In this document: in pieces, positions 1 through 12,716 of the stretch
How the letters are laid out: every line of letters begins with the position of its first letter
Position numbering within the stretch: position 1 is the first letter of the stretch
Assembly: GCA_963693085.1 (NCBI GenBank)
Contig: OY856409.1
Location: 1,169,595,749 to 1,169,659,748, forward strand
DNA from: Alisma plantago-aquatica
Lineage: Eukaryota > Streptophyta > Magnoliopsida > Alismatales > Alismataceae
Direction of reading: 5' to 3'
DNA: 64,000 bases
Notes under the pieces: model-generated
The model's database searches: none
What the model was told of the DNA's origin: nothing
The model's input: only the letters and a program-made list of their open reading frames with translations
Position numbers and translations under genes: made by a program

Positions 1-332
1 CGTTTGCTGGATCAGAAGCACATGCATATTCAATTGCCCCCAACACATCTAAGATGTTCAAATGTCTTCCCGACACCTTGGAACTCCACATTAGAGGCGG
101 ATGCCCTAGATTGAGGTGTTGGCGCTCTTTCCATGATATGTGTAATTGTGGCCATCATCTCTCTAAACATAAATTGAAACTCAGGATTGGCCATCATTTT
201 CGGGTCTAGATGAGGCTTTGCGGGTTGCTCTAGCCTTGCTTCTGTCACTCTCTCATCGCGTGCCTCCCTCCCTGCACCTCCTCCTGGTGCAACATAGCTA
301 CTCTCAACGTGTTCTTCATGTCCTCCAGACAT
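1..332 (-). pseudogene. gag N-terminus of Ty3/gypsy element A, cut by the window edge
   Basis: The minus-strand reading begins at an ATG at 330-332 (protein start MSGGHEEH). It resembles the gag start of element B at 27400 (MSGSHKKH), including a shared VAPG motif and a later 'FREMMATITHIMERAP' stretch matching B's 'FGQFMATMTHMADRMP'. This is the variable leader of a chromovirus capsid precursor. A run of C residues near 40-45 carries a one-base frameshift: the frame stops at 30-32, and the neighbouring frame continues the expected gag homology to the edge. The remainder of element A lies left of the window. An upstream in-frame ATG at 372-374 exists, but the homology to B starts at 332, so I chose that start. 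Confidence 0.7.
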
Positions 333-427
333 ATCTGCATAAGCATAAACTATGATCAGATATGTTGAATACATAAGAACATATTCAAACCTAAGTTCTA
401 TGTCCCTGTAGACTTAGTAAACCTATA

Positions 428-439
428 GCTCTGATACCA
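428..439 (-). promoter_or_regulatory. primer binding site of element A (initiator tRNA-Met)
   Basis: The minus strand reads TGGTATCAGAGC, the usual plant LTR-retrotransposon primer site complementary to the 3' end of initiator tRNA-Met. It lies seven bases inside the LTR end at 447, between LTR and gag, and so fixes the orientation of A as minus. Confidence 0.85.
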
Positions 440-446
440 ACTTAAC

Positions 447-803
447 TGTGACACCTCGTCACACTAAACGAGATTACTCAAAACACAAAACACGATCAAC
501 TACTAATTAATCACATAGTAAAAAATGTAGGATAATTAAAACCAGTTCCAACAATGTAAATAAACTCTAGAACTTTTACAAAAGGTCCATCATTCCATTC
601 TCATATACTGTAACAAGTATTTACATATGGGTCCATAGACCCCAATCACATCCTGCATACAAAAGATATTTCACATGTACATGCCATATATTTACAAACA
701 TTGGCATACTACCAAAATCTCGTGTCGATATAAGTATATCATCTATAAAATGCATCCCATACTCAGACCTGAGAGTACAGGTACGACACTAGGACTCTAC
801 TAC
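447..803 (-). repeat. element A 5' LTR, segment 1 of 3 (primer-site end)
   Basis: It begins TGTGACACC on the plus strand next to the primer binding site and runs to the insertion point of element B at 803. The early part (GAGATTACTCAAAACA...) is recognisably similar to the start of solo LTR C at about 33225, so A and C belong to related families. The LTR continues at 32345 and again at 43937 once the nested elements are removed. No coding sequence. Confidence 0.75.
799..803. repeat. target-site duplication of element B, left copy (ACTAC)
   Basis: ACTAC directly precedes the TGTGATGCACC end of element B. The identical ACTAC at 32340-32344 follows its TGTTACA end, 31.5 kb away. A 5-bp duplication is standard for gypsy integrases and shows that 804-32339 entered (before later nesting) as one unit. 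Confidence 0.9.
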
Positions 804-2629
804 TGTGATGCACCGTTCAAACAAAATGTTATTAACTAAACAGAAGTGATCATTAACAGCGGATTATTGAAAATCACTAAAAATTAAAACCATTTACAAA
901 GAGATCCAAACATAGGAAAACTCTTTTATTAAGAACCAATGTATTAGATTTACATTCTGGTTCATAAGTACATATCCTATACCATCCCTTCTCTAGGATT
1001 ACAAGCATCAACTGCTTTGTTAAAACTATACACAAGCAGTATAAGAACCTTGAGGCATCATGACAAAATCTCAAATCGATTCATCAAAAGTAATAACTAC
1101 TAACTCCGAGGACCTGAGAGTACAGAGACGACACATAAGACTCTCTAAACAAAATATGACAGCTAGTGCCTCCACCTGGAATATCACTGTTGTCCCTGTT
1201 GCTACTGCTGTTCTTCTCCTGCTGTATGATTTCTACCTCCTTATCCTCGTCCACCTAAAAAGGTTGGATCCCACGGGGGTGAGACAATTGAAATTGTCCC
1301 AGCGAGAGATATAACTCTCTGCCAGAAACATTATTATTGCAGTTTAGTAGAATAAAATTGAGCAGAGGAATCAAATATATTCAACAACAGATAAATCAAT
1401 ATCTAAACAGATTAGAGCAATATTCTTATTCAAAGCATTTTAGTTATAACTTGATAAAGCAGCATGTCACTTATACAATAAGAAATTGAAGAACACGTAT
1501 AACATTTATTAATCTAGGACATGCTATGCAAGGTATCATCAACCAATGATTCTCTTATTTCAACCTTAAGCAAATACGCTACATGGCTGATTACATTTTA
1601 CAATCATACTTAAGCCCTGAGGAGATGAGGTATACCGCTCATACTCCAACCGACCATTGTGAAATCAAAATCGATACCATACATAGGTTAAGGAAGAGCC
1701 GGATTTCCATAACCTCCCTTATCTTGGTCAGTACGAGATCTTATGCAGGACATCTTGTGTCTCTGCTAAATAGCTTTCTAGGGTATATTGGTAACTTTGC
1801 TATAGAGTTATAGCCCGTAGCATATACTCTCTTCAGGATATGGCCCTTAGCCAATGCCTGGTATTGTGGAGTTATGGCCCATAGCATACTCTTATTGGGA
1901 TATGGTCCATAACCATTCCTATGCATAGGATATGGCCCGCAGTCATTTCTGTGAGGTGTAAGGATATATTCGCCCATTACCCCCACATATTCAAAAATAT
2001 GCATTCCAGGAATTCCCATTGGAAACCTGTTTCTTCATCACCAACTACTGATGATGATGGATCTATGGTCAGGACTCTACATGATAAGATTTCAATTGAT
2101 TAATTAAGTGTATTACATATTCTTTTAGCATAAGACAAGTTTCCAAACATCAACTATTATGACAAAAGCTACAAAGGATGTGTAATACTTCTATCAAGTA
2201 CTTTTTAAAACTTTACAAAACATTGGGATATCAATCCCTTATCTCATCATGGACATTCTCATCACTTAACATCTCATCATCATGATTATGAAATATGGGT
2301 ATTCAAACCCTCAGTTCATCAAAGAACACTTGTTACCACTTATCAGGTAACTAATACCTTCAGGTCATCTGACCAAGGTAAACATGATACTTGATACACA
2401 AGCATCTCACATAGCTCTCAAAGCCCATTTAATCTCTTGTTACCTCTTACTAGGCAACAAAGCATATGATGGCTCACAAGGCACATAAAACATTTTAAAT
2501 AAATAACACATCATAGCTCATACCTGGATATGCTCATCATCTCATGATACCTGCATGGTTAGTACACATGATGAAAATTATATCAATTACATATGAGTAC
2601 CATGCAATGTAATGGTAGTATCACTATTC

Positions 2630-3110
2630 CCTTATTAGGGTTAGGGTTTCCCAAATCATATCAATCAGGGATACTCATCCCATTACTCAAAATTAGAGTT
2701 ATGGTTTATCATCATATTGCCCAAGATTAGGGTTTCATACATTATAACCCAAAATTTGGGTTTTACATACCTTCACCCTATATTAGGGTTAGGGTTCCAT
2801 ATAGCATTACATAGCATCACCCTAGATTAGGGTTTCTCATAGCATCAGAAGCATCACCCTAGATTAGGGTTTCTAACATCATTATCTTGAATTAAGGTTC
2901 CTTATAACCTTTCCCCAAATTAGGGTTTCATGTAGCTTTACCCGAAATTAGGGTTTCATGAAGCATCCTCTTAAATTAGGGTTTTTCATCATATTACCCT
3001 GAATTGGGATTTCTCATATCGTCACCCTAGATTAGGGTTACACCCATTATTGCCCTAAATAGGGTTATGACTCATCAACCTTCTCAATTAGGGTTTCATG
3101 ATCTCTTTAT
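2630..3110 (-). repeat. telobox-like array in the B LTR (AAACCCTAA in element sense)
   Basis: TTAGGGTTT occurs about every 25-40 bp on the plus strand (near 2638, 2731, 2826, 2866, 2928, 2951, 2980, 3089), usually within a degenerate 'CACCCTAGATTAGGGTTTCTCATA' context, with TTAGGGTTAGGG twice. In element orientation this is the plant telobox AAACCCTAA. The sister LTR has the same array at 29368-29885. It is not a telomere, because the motifs are spaced rather than head-to-tail. Confidence 0.75.
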
Positions 3111-3439
3111 CAAGGATAATACCCTAATTACATATTTTATTCATGTTGAAAGTGTTGAAGCTTAACCACTACATGATTATTATACATGTATGAATTCCTC
3201 TCTCTCTCATCCTCTCTAGGATGTTGATTACTTCAAGCTTAATAAGATTAGGTCAACCCTTCATTCAAGTACATACATCTATGATTATCATAGTGTATTG
3301 AGTTAATTCTTTCATAAGCATCAAAGGTTAACCACTCAAAAGGTACTAATCACTTAAGTACCTTAAAGGTACAACCATTGTAATTATCATCATTAACAAT
3401 CATAGGGTTAATTGATCTTTCATAGCTTTGAGACTATTA

Positions 3440-3745
3440 GGTCTCCAAACGATTTTGATACTTTTAAACCTTGAAACGGTTTTGACCTCCTTGACCTTCA
3501 AATAGTTTTGAAACTGTTTGTCCACCTTAGGGTTGAGATCGTTTGACCTTAAATGGTTTTGAAACCGTTTGGTGCTTTCAACCTTTTAAACCGAATGAAC
3601 AACCCATCATTGAAACCGATTGAACATCAAACGGTTTTGAGACCGTTTTCCCTCCAAATGGTCTGAAGACCATTTGATCTCAAACGGTCTCAAGACCGTT
3701 TGGACTCAAACGGTCTCAAGACCGTTTGGTCCAAACCACCTTGAA
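3440..3745. repeat. palindrome array, B 3' LTR, part a
   Basis: Repeated copies of a 20-bp near-perfect palindrome (AAACGGTCT, a 2-base centre, AGACCGTTT), the clearest between 3680 and 3735, with diverged half-sites upstream ('AAACGGTTTTGA', 'AAACCGTTTGG'). Several decayed copies differ by C-to-T or G-to-A at the CG dinucleotides. Confidence 0.75.
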
Positions 3746-3795
3746 ACTGAATGGATCAATTAGGGTTTCTTATTCAATCGTTTTAGGGTTTCCAC

Positions 3796-6700
3796 TGTGA
3801 CGTCCCCGAATTCTGCCGTCTCCAAACCCTATTGGGAATGAGATGTCAGAATCCGAAAACATCATCCAATCATATCAGAAAGCGATGCGGAAGCGACATA
3901 TGCATACATGAACATTAAACCATAACATACACCATAAAAATTTCTCAACATTCAACATGTATATATTACCAAGTGAGTTATTACAACACGATTTACAATT
4001 ACATATTGAATGGAAATTCTACAGTCTAAGAACATGTATGCTAAACTAGGATCTACACAATAGGTACAACCTGAACAATGCTCACTTCACATCTTTTTCT
4101 TCCCATGCTATCTCTGAACCTAAAACATACGTGAAACAATGAATCCACACACAAGGTGTTGTGCACGTGGGTAGAAAGATACATACTAATATGTTTGCAT
4201 AATTGAAATAACTTGAGAAAGAAAGATTAAAGGAAAACATTGTTTAAAATGATAAACATGTAAACATTCCTTTTATTTTGATGCGGTTGTACTACACATA
4301 CTTGCACTTGACTTACATCTAGTGTGGGCAATATAGTATCATCATACATCTAACATGGGCCAAGGAATCATACATCCATGTTAGGCAACATACATCCACA
4401 CCAGGCTATGTGCTCTAGTAGCTACAACCCATCATACTCATTTATGTTCTATTAGATTTTGGCGAAGTATAACTCATACTAGTTCAACCAAGCAATCATA
4501 TCCAAATACGAGCATTCAAGATATCACATATCACAGGCAACCAGAAAACTAGTCTTATACTTAATAAAACCCATGTACCTGACTTTAGAGATTCATAAAT
4601 ATCTTTGATCATCTAGACAAACTGGTCAGCACCTGATTAATAACAAAATCATATACTAGCATCAGATTCTGATAATCTTAACCCTAGTCGTGTTCATTTT
4701 AGGGTTTACTTAGAACATTATGTTATTCTCATGATTACTTGTATTCTTACCTTATATTTATCTTACTGATGTCATTTTCCAGATTACAGTTCATCAACTG
4801 GATATACTCATGTGTCACATTATTATGTGGACATATTCAACATTATGTCGCTTCCATTAACCATATTAGGGTTGCATCACATGTATTAAGGGTGCTCTTC
4901 ATATAACATGCATTCTATACATCATCATGATCTCATAATTAAATCTGAGTTTCCAAATATAGATATGATCTTACTCTATAAATTTCATCATTTATTGAGC
5001 ATGCATGTATTAATTGCATCATCTTTAGTGTTATTAGCCCTAATTAGACATATTAATCAAATTATATAATTTCGTACATCAACATGACCATATCTGACAT
5101 CATATGCATTCTATACATAATTGTGGACTTAGTGATATTTTTCCATGATTTTATGTCATCATTTGCTATTTATTATCCATTAAACAAGCATTACACATCT
5201 TACATGATATTACTGATATTTAATCATCAAAAGCCTGATATTATTGTTACATCTTGTTCTATGATTTTTCTAAGAAGTTTGGTATCTTATTTGCATTTTT
5301 TTGAAAATCGAGCTAATTTTTACGAATTATTGAAGATCTATAGATTATTACCTCTCTGGGCCAATCGTTGGCTGCCATGTGGCTAGGGAGCTGCTCCCTC
5401 TCTTCCAACTGAGACTCGATCTGGATCCGATGGTCGATCCATGGATCCATGGATCCGTTTACCCAGGTCGGGGCTTCCTCTCTGGTTCTCGCGTAACACA
5501 GGCGCAAGACCACGGCCGTGTATCCCCGTTCTCACTCGCGATCGGTCATGATCACGGAGTTGCTGGCTCTGTTCTGCGCCGCCGCCTCGGGTGTGAGCTT
5601 CGGTGATCGATCACCTACCACCGTGTCCCCCTCATGGCGAAAAGGTGCTCCCAGTGCCTTCGTTCATCATTGAAGTTGTAGGACGACAAGGACAGGTTGC
5701 TTCTACATCCCCGATCTCCTCCTTATCTCCACACCCGACGCTGCCCTGCGGATGATGGGAAGACCTGCACTGCCTCCGTGATCCCTCTCTATCTCTCTCT
5801 TGCATCTTCGCGATCTCACTGATGTGCCCATGAGTGTGGGCTACTCAAAGCTTCAGCCGCCGCTTGGTCTAGCTCTGGCGAGGTATCGATGCCCGATTCT
5901 CCTTCCTCACTCACGCACAACGATGTCTGTGTGTGTCACCTTCTGGATCAGCTGCCCTGGGCTCCTGCACGAGAACTAAGTTCTTCACTTAACATGACGC
6001 CACCATCGTTGCGGCTGGTCAGTGGCCTTCACTCGGCCATGGTTGTCGACAGTGCAACATCCCAGACCCCGCTCAAGGCACTGATGTCTGTGTGCTCCTC
6101 GTCCGATGCCCCTGATGGCATCAAAATCTCGAGATCCATGCCTTTGCGCTGCCGTAGTGGGGGACCCACGGGGAGCAATCCCAGGGACACCCCAACTCCT
6201 CATCGTCGACTTCCTATGTCTCCGTTGGATCTGCCCTGGCTGACTGGTTCCTGGTGGGATACCAGCGCAACTCTGCTCGCTTGGGATCTGCATCTACCGC
6301 TGTCTCCTGATGATGGCATCGTAACTACCAGGCCAGGCGGTGCGGCATCTCCGGCCTCAAGCAGGTGATAGGGCGCCAGATGAACTGCTGCTGGAATGGT
6401 GGTAGACCACCGAAGTGTATATGTGCGTGGCCAGAGTGACAAGTCAGAAGGAAAAATAGAAAGTATCCTGGCACACCAAGGACAAGGAAGATGGTATGAA
6501 GCTTGGTATACTGCCATGACAGGAGATGATATCTGGGCCTGCGATAGAAGAGGGAGAAGGCAGGGTTGAGGACTATAGTTTTTCAATACCCTAGGTCTCC
6601 AACGTCAAGTGAGGGTTGCATGTGCTCCTTTGATTTGTATATCATAGTTTTCCAATGCAATTTCCCTTTGATTGCCCCCCACCTTCATCGGATCTAAAGA

Positions 6701-7248
6701 CACCTCAGCTTGGGTTCCGTTGATCCATTCTCGGAGGGTGAGAACGAGATCCCTATTTTGGATATACTAAAACGGTTCAGATAAAAAAAATACATCTCTT
6801 ATTCCTTAATGCCAATGCGAGCTTGGTCATGTGACATGGTTTTTCACATGCCATAATATCTTAATTAAGAGATGACTAAGGTTTTGAAGAACATTAAAAC
6901 AAAACATTAATAACTTCATACTCTAGTACTTTCTTGGACACACTCCAAATAAAAGAAATTGGAACCATTGGATTTTCAGCACTCAAGGCCTCTGGTTACT
7001 AAATTTAAAACCAAACCTTGTAATATTTGTTCCTCTAGCATAGTTCCTCAAATAACTTCATTAATATAAACGTAAACCCTGAATACGCATCTATCAGTCA
7101 TCAAAAGTATTTCCAATAACACTTTGGGTCAAAAGAGTCCACGATTGAATCATGATATTCTCAATTTGGTATTTGACATCTTATATAGAATGCACGTCTC
7201 TTAATTATTGTATTAGTTATTAAAACTCCAAAAATCTAGGTTATCACA
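3796..7248 (-). repeat. LARD 3' LTR
   Basis: Collinear with 9254-12716 apart from a few small indels (for example a ~12-bp insertion near 9737 in the other copy). It contains a sharply GC-rich block, 5360-6600, inside AT-rich flanks, and a short CCATGGATCC tandem near 5437-5456. ORFs in the GC block are open on both strands but not protein-like. Confidence 0.88.
5360..6600 (-). other. GC-rich leader-like block inside the LARD LTR, with candidate splice donor
   Basis: Base composition jumps to GC-rich between about 5360 and 6600 (second copy about 10830-12070). At its minus-strand downstream edge it ends in GAGAG/GTAATAATC, a good plant 5' splice site kept in both copies, after which sequence becomes AT-rich. 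This is the pattern of a transcribed R/U5 leader exon or of a captured host first exon. ORFs here (for example 5889-6368 plus and 6200-6586 minus) overlap each other and match no family I know, so I do not call them genes. Confidence 0.4.
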
Positions 7249-7259
7249 TTCACCCCATC
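7249..7259 (-). promoter_or_regulatory. polypurine tract of the LARD
   Basis: The minus strand reads GATGGGGTGAA immediately before the TGTGATAACC start of the 3' LTR. Confidence 0.7.
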
Positions 7260-9239
7260 TTATTTGGAATTTCATCCTCGAAATTCAACTAATCTCATCC
7301 TTAAGAGGCTATTTTGGGGTCAAACTTCATATACATCATTATTTCTTAGGTTCTAAGATCACCATAGTTGCATGAACTCTAAGTTGTCCGCTTAGGGTCT
7401 TAGAGTTTCTTGGGTGTGTCCACCCCACCTCATATATGTGGAAGCATCACTTAATGTCTTAGCCATAACATGACATTATGACATCTTAGGGTTACATCAC
7501 CTCCAAGGGTACATGTTTTGTTCATACTTTTAATGTTCAGGAGGAGATTTGTTTATTAGCCATGATGTTTAGGTCATTCAAATCCAACATCATTAATATG
7601 TTTTACGATCAACATCTTATAATGATTTCAGCCTTAGAGGGGATTTATCTTCATCCATGATATTAGGATTTTCTACTTTAAGAAGGGCCTACGTAACATG
7701 CTTGACCATTAGGGTTTCACCCTATGGTGTGAAATTCATACTCAACTTAGAAGCATACATTGAGAAGGATCAAAGTTACGAACTATATTTCTGATCACAT
7801 ATCCTATGATCCAAAAATATCTTTATATCAAGTTCATGAGTTCAACTTTTTATGTCTTGCATGTATTATGTGAAGGGAAAAAGAGAATATACTAAGTTTA
7901 TCCCATGATCTCAACATCATATCTTTCATGTTTCATATGAAGGGGAAAAGAATATTCTAAAGTCAAACTTATCATGATTTCAATCTTGGGTACTACATGT
8001 ATGATATGGGGGGATATAGAAAAGGTCAATCTTATACAAGTGACTCCTCATATATAAATCATCTATATAGCTCAAGTGAGATTTCTATCATCGTATATTA
8101 AGAAGGAGAAGAAGAAGAAGGGAAAACATGTATGTTGAGTATCTTTTGCACAAAGCATCATACTCTCATAACTAGAGTTCATATATTACCTCACTTGCAA
8201 CTAATTATGAGATTCACAAAATATGTCACTCCAGCTAGGACCTAACTCAGCCAAAGGATTGAATTTATCATATGGGTCATCTACCCATCCTTTTCTTTTA
8301 CCCAATTCTCACATATAGATTTGAATCATGCATAAGGACTCAACTCAACACTCAAGAGTAATCTAGTGTAGGACATTTTTTTAACACATATCTCATATAT
8401 TAGAGGCTAGGTCCTATGACCTTCTCCCTGTGGGTCTTACTTTCTCTAGAGTTCACCACATATCTCAGCCTACCACTAGATATCCTCCTTGTATAAGAGC
8501 TTGAGGCTCATGCACACTCGTCTCTATCTTAACTTATCTTATCTTAAGTAGGAAAAGGGAATGTACTTTCATCATCAAGATTTTTCTTAAATTCTCCAAA
8601 ATTGGATTCAACTAATGTACAATTTAAACCTTTATAAGGAAACTTATACTATCAGAGATCAAACTTAGATAAGATTGCACATGCTTATTTCAACTATCAC
8701 TCTATCATCGACTCCATGTATCACATATCTTGATAAGGCTCTAGACATCTAATCTAGACTACTCTCTCTTCTAGAATGATGTCACTCCCTTTCACTTAGG
8801 TTGCATGAACACTAACTACTCTACAGTGTGAGGGACACATTTTTATATTTACATATATATATAATAAAATATTATATAGTTTTTCTCTGAGAAAGAAGAC
8901 GTTAGAGAAAACTGTCGAGGCTCGAGCTGATTGGAAAACAAAACCAAATCAGCAAAACTGAGTGTCCCACACACAGTAGATAGTCTAGTGCTATGTCACC
9001 TAGTGAAATGGTGAGAAAAGGTGTAGACTAGTGTAGCTACCCAATACATATGAGCTCTATATGGAAAGGGTTTCAGACACTTGTCTAAACCTAGCTCTCG
9101 AACATCTAGGTTCTAACCTAGTGGCTAAGTCAAACATAGTTCCTATAGAACAACTTACTAAGTTTCTAGGATTTAAGTGAAAGGTAAAATATAGTTTATG
9201 TTTCATGGTGAGCTATTGTCAGGTGTAGCTATTGTTCAT
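7260..9239 (-). other. LARD internal region, non-coding
   Basis: About 2 kb with no ORF above 60 codons on either strand and no gag or pol motif. Only the chromovirus-type 3' motif at 7266-7285 is recognisable. A short AT-rich stretch with ATATATAT lies near 8850-8875. The element must have depended on proteins from another gypsy element. Confidence 0.8.
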
Positions 9240-9251
9240 GCTCCGATACCA
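9240..9251 (-). promoter_or_regulatory. primer binding site of the LARD
   Basis: The minus strand reads TGGTATCGGAGC, one base different from the TGGTATCAGAGC of elements A and B. It is two bases inside the LTR end. Confidence 0.8.
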
Positions 9252-9253
9252 AC

Positions 9254-12200
9254 TGTGACGTCCCTGAATTCTGCCGTCTCCAAACCCTATTGGGAATGAG
9301 ATGTCAGAATCCAAAAACATCATCCAATCATATCAGAAAGCGATGCGGAAGCGACATACGCATACATGAACATTAAACCATAACATACACCATAAAAATT
9401 TCTCAACATTCAACATGTATATATTACCAAGTGAGTTATTACAACACAATTTACAATTACATATTGAATGGAAATTCTACAGTCTAAGAACATGTATGCT
9501 AAACTAGGATCTACACAATAGGTACAACCTGAACAGTGCTCACTTCACATATTTTTCCTCCCATGCTATCTCTGAACCTAAAACATACGTGAAACAACGA
9601 ATCCACACACAAGGTGTTGTGTACGTGGGTAGAAAGATACATACTAATATGTTTGCATAATTGAAATAACTTGTGAAAGAAAGATTAAAGGAAAACATTG
9701 TTTAAAACGATAAACATGTAAACATTCCTTTTATTGCATTCACTTTGCTGCGGTTGTACTACACATACTTGCACTTGACTTACATCTAGTGTGGGAAATA
9801 TAGTATCATCATACATCTAACATGGGCCATGGAATCATACATCCATGTTAGGCAACATACATCCACACCGGGCTATGTGCTCTAGTATCTACAACCCATC
9901 ATACTCATTTATGTTCTATTAGATTTGGTGAAGTATAACTCATACTAGTTCAACCAAGCAATCATATCCAAATATGAGCATTCAAGATATCACATATCAC
10001 AGGCAACCAAAAAACTAGTCTTATACTTAATAAAACCCACGTACCTGAGTTCAGAGATTCATAAATATCTTTGATCATCTAGACAAACTGGTCATCACCT
10101 GATTAATAACAAAATCATATACTAGCATCAGATTTTGATCATCTTAACCCTAGTCGTGTTCATTTTAGGGTTTAATTAGATCATTATGTTATTCTCATGA
10201 TTACTTGTATTCTTACCTTATATTTATCTTACTGATGTCATTTTCCAGATTACAGTTCATCAACTTGATATACTCATGTGTCACATTATTATGTGGACAT
10301 ATTCAACATTATGTCACTTTCATTAACCATATTAGGGTTTCATCACATGTATTAAGGGTGCTCTTCATATAACATGCATTAATCTATACATCATCATGAT
10401 CTCATAATTAAATTTGAGTTTCCAAATATAGATATGAGCTTACTCTATAAATTTCATCATTTATTGAGCATGCATGTATTAATTACATCATCTTTAGTGT
10501 TATTAGCTCTAATTAGACATATTAATCAAATTATGTAATTTCGTACATCAACATGACCATATCTGACATCATATGCATTATATACATAATTGTGGACTTA
10601 CTGATATTTTTCCATGATTTTATGTCATAATTTGCTATTTATTATCCATTAAACAAGCATTACACATCTTACATGATATTGTTGATATTTAATCATCAAA
10701 AGCCTGATATTATTGTTACATCTTGTTCTATGCATTTTTGTGAGAAGTTTGGTATCTTATTTGCATTTTTCTGAAAATCAAGCTAATTTCTACGAATTAT
10801 TGAAGATCTATAGATTATTACCTCTCTAGGCCAATCGCTGGCCGCCATGTGGCTAGGGCGCTGCTCCCTCTCTTCCAGCTGAGACTCGATCCGGATCCAA
10901 TGGTCGATCCATGGATCCATGGATCCATTTACCCAGGTCGGGGCCTCCTCTCTGGTTCTCGCATAACACAGGCGCAAGACCACGGTCGTGTATCCCCGTT
11001 CTCACTCGCGATCGGTCATGATCACAGAGTTGCTGGCTCTGTTTTGCGCCGCCGCCTTGGGTGTGAGCTTCAGTGATCGATCACTCGCCACCGTGTCCCC
11101 CTCATGGATAAAAGGTGCTCCCAGTGCCTTTGTTCATCATTGAGGTTGTAGGACGACAAGGTCAAGTTGCTTCTGCATCCCCGATCTCCTCCTTATCTCC
11201 ACACCCAACGCCGCCCTGCGGATGATGGGAAGACCTGCACTGCCTCCATGATCCCTCTCTATCTCTATCTTGCATCTCCGTGATCTCAGTGATGTGCCCA
11301 TGAGCGTGGGCTACTCAAAGCTTCAGCCGCCGCCTGGTCTATCTCCGGCGAGGTATCGATGCCCGATTCTCCTTCCTCACTCACGCACAATGATGCTTTT
11401 GTGTGTCACCTTCTGGATCAGCCGCCCTGGGCTCCTGCGTGAGAACTGAGTTCTCTGCTTAACATGGTGTCGCCATCATTGCGGCTGGTCAGTGGCCTTC
11501 ACTCGGCCATGGCTACCGACAGTGCAACATCCCAGACCCCGCTCAAGGCACTAATGTCTGTGTGCTCCTCGTCTGATGCCCCTGATGGCATCAAAATCTC
11601 GAGATCCATGCCTTTGCGCTGCCGCAGAGGGGGACCCACGGGGAGCAATCCCAGGGACGCCCCAACTCCTCATCGTAGACTTCCTATGTCTCCGTTGGAT
11701 CCACCCTGGCTGACTGGTTCCTGGTGGGATACCGGAGCAGCTCTGCTCGCCTGGGATCTGCATCTACCACCGTCTCCTGATGATGGCAGCGCCACTGCCA
11801 GGTCGGGCGGTGCGGCATCTCTAGCCTCAAGTAGGTGATAGGGCGCCCGATGAACTACTGCTGGAATGGTGGTAGACCACCAAAGTGTATATGTGCATGG
11901 CCGGAGTGACAAGTCAGAAGGAAAAATAGAAAGTATCACGGCACACCAAGGACAAGGAAGATGGTATGAAGCTTGGTATACTGCCATGACAGGAGATGAT
12001 ATCTAGGCCTACGATAGATGAGGGAGAAGGTAGGGTTGAGGACTGTAGTTTTTCAATACCCTAGGTCTCCAACGTCAAGTGAGGGTTCCATGTGCTCCAT
12101 TGATTTATAGATCATAGTTTTCCAACACAATTTCCCTTGATTGCCCCCCACCTTCATCGGATCTAAAGACACCTTAGCTTGGGTTCCGTTGATCCATTCT

Positions 12201-12716
12201 CTGAGGGTGAGAACGAGATCCCTATTTTGGATATATTAAAATGGTTCAGATAAAAAAATACATCTCTTATTCCTTAATGCCAATGTGAGCTTGGTCGAGT
12301 GACATGGTTTTTCACATGCCATAATATCTTAAATAAGAGATGACTAAGGTTTTGAAGAACATTAAAACAAAACATTAATAACTTCATACTCTAGTACTTT
12401 CTTGGACACACTCCAAATAAAAGAAATTTGAACCATTGGATTTTTAGCACTCAAGGCCTCTGGTTACCAAATTTAAAACCAAACCTTGTAATATTTGTTC
12501 CTCTAGCATAGTTCCTCAAATAACTTCATTAATATAAATGTAAACCCTGAATACACATCTATCAGTCATCAAAAGTATTTCCAATAACACTTTGGTTCAA
12601 AAGAGTCCACGATTGAATCATGATATCCTCAATTTGGTATTTGACATCTTATATAGAATGCATGTCTCTCAATTATTGTATTAGTTATTAAAACTCCAAA
12701 AATCTAGGTTATCACA
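9254..12716 (-). repeat. LARD 5' LTR
   Basis: Second copy of the 3.45-kb LTR. Differences from 3796-7248 are visible but sparse, indicating a moderately recent insertion. The GC-rich block lies at about 10830-12070, with the same candidate splice donor near 10827. Confidence 0.88.

Larger units (their letters stand above)
804..3795 (-). repeat. element B 3' LTR, part 1
   Basis: Collinear with 27534-30525 of the 5' LTR. It is followed at 12717 by the rest of the LTR. The undisrupted sister LTR at 30520-30535 reads TTTCCACTCATTG across the LARD insertion point, giving the empty site. The segment holds short ORFs conserved in both LTR copies (for example 1583-1813 and 28313-28543) that have no recognisable homology and that I do not call genes, a telobox array (2630-3110) and the start of the palindrome array. 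Confidence 0.88.
3796..12716 (-). mobile_element. LARD-like non-autonomous LTR element (3.45-kb LTRs, 2.0-kb non-coding interior)
   Basis: Two direct repeats, 3796-7248 and 9254-12716, both start TGTGACGTCC and end GGTTATCACA (TG...CA). Just inside the right repeat, at 9240-9251, a minus-strand TGGTATCGGAGC primer site is seen. Just inside the left one, at 7249-7259, there is a purine tract. The interior has no ORF of note. Upstream of the purine tract a conserved 'TTTCGAGGATGAAATTCC' motif, typical of plant gypsy 3' ends and matched by B at 14526-14545, ties it to chromoviruses. The sister LTR of B gives the empty site at 30525. The flanking 5-mers (TCCAC, TTTCA) do not match, so the target duplication is absent or damaged. 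Confidence 0.88.

Noticed and set aside
1583..1813. 76-codon ORF repeated at 28313-28543 as a conserved small gene
   Set aside because: Its conservation is explained by being in the two LTRs of the same element; no start context or homology supports it.
2630..3110. Interstitial telomere remnant from chromosome fusion
   Set aside because: Motifs are separated by 20-35 bp of other sequence and the block recurs at the same place in the sister LTR, so it is part of the LTR.
5889..6586. ORFs of 159 and 128 codons in the LARD LTR as genes
   Set aside because: They overlap on opposite strands, have no recognisable domains, and the second LTR copy shortens or alters them (11464-11838, 11670-11987).
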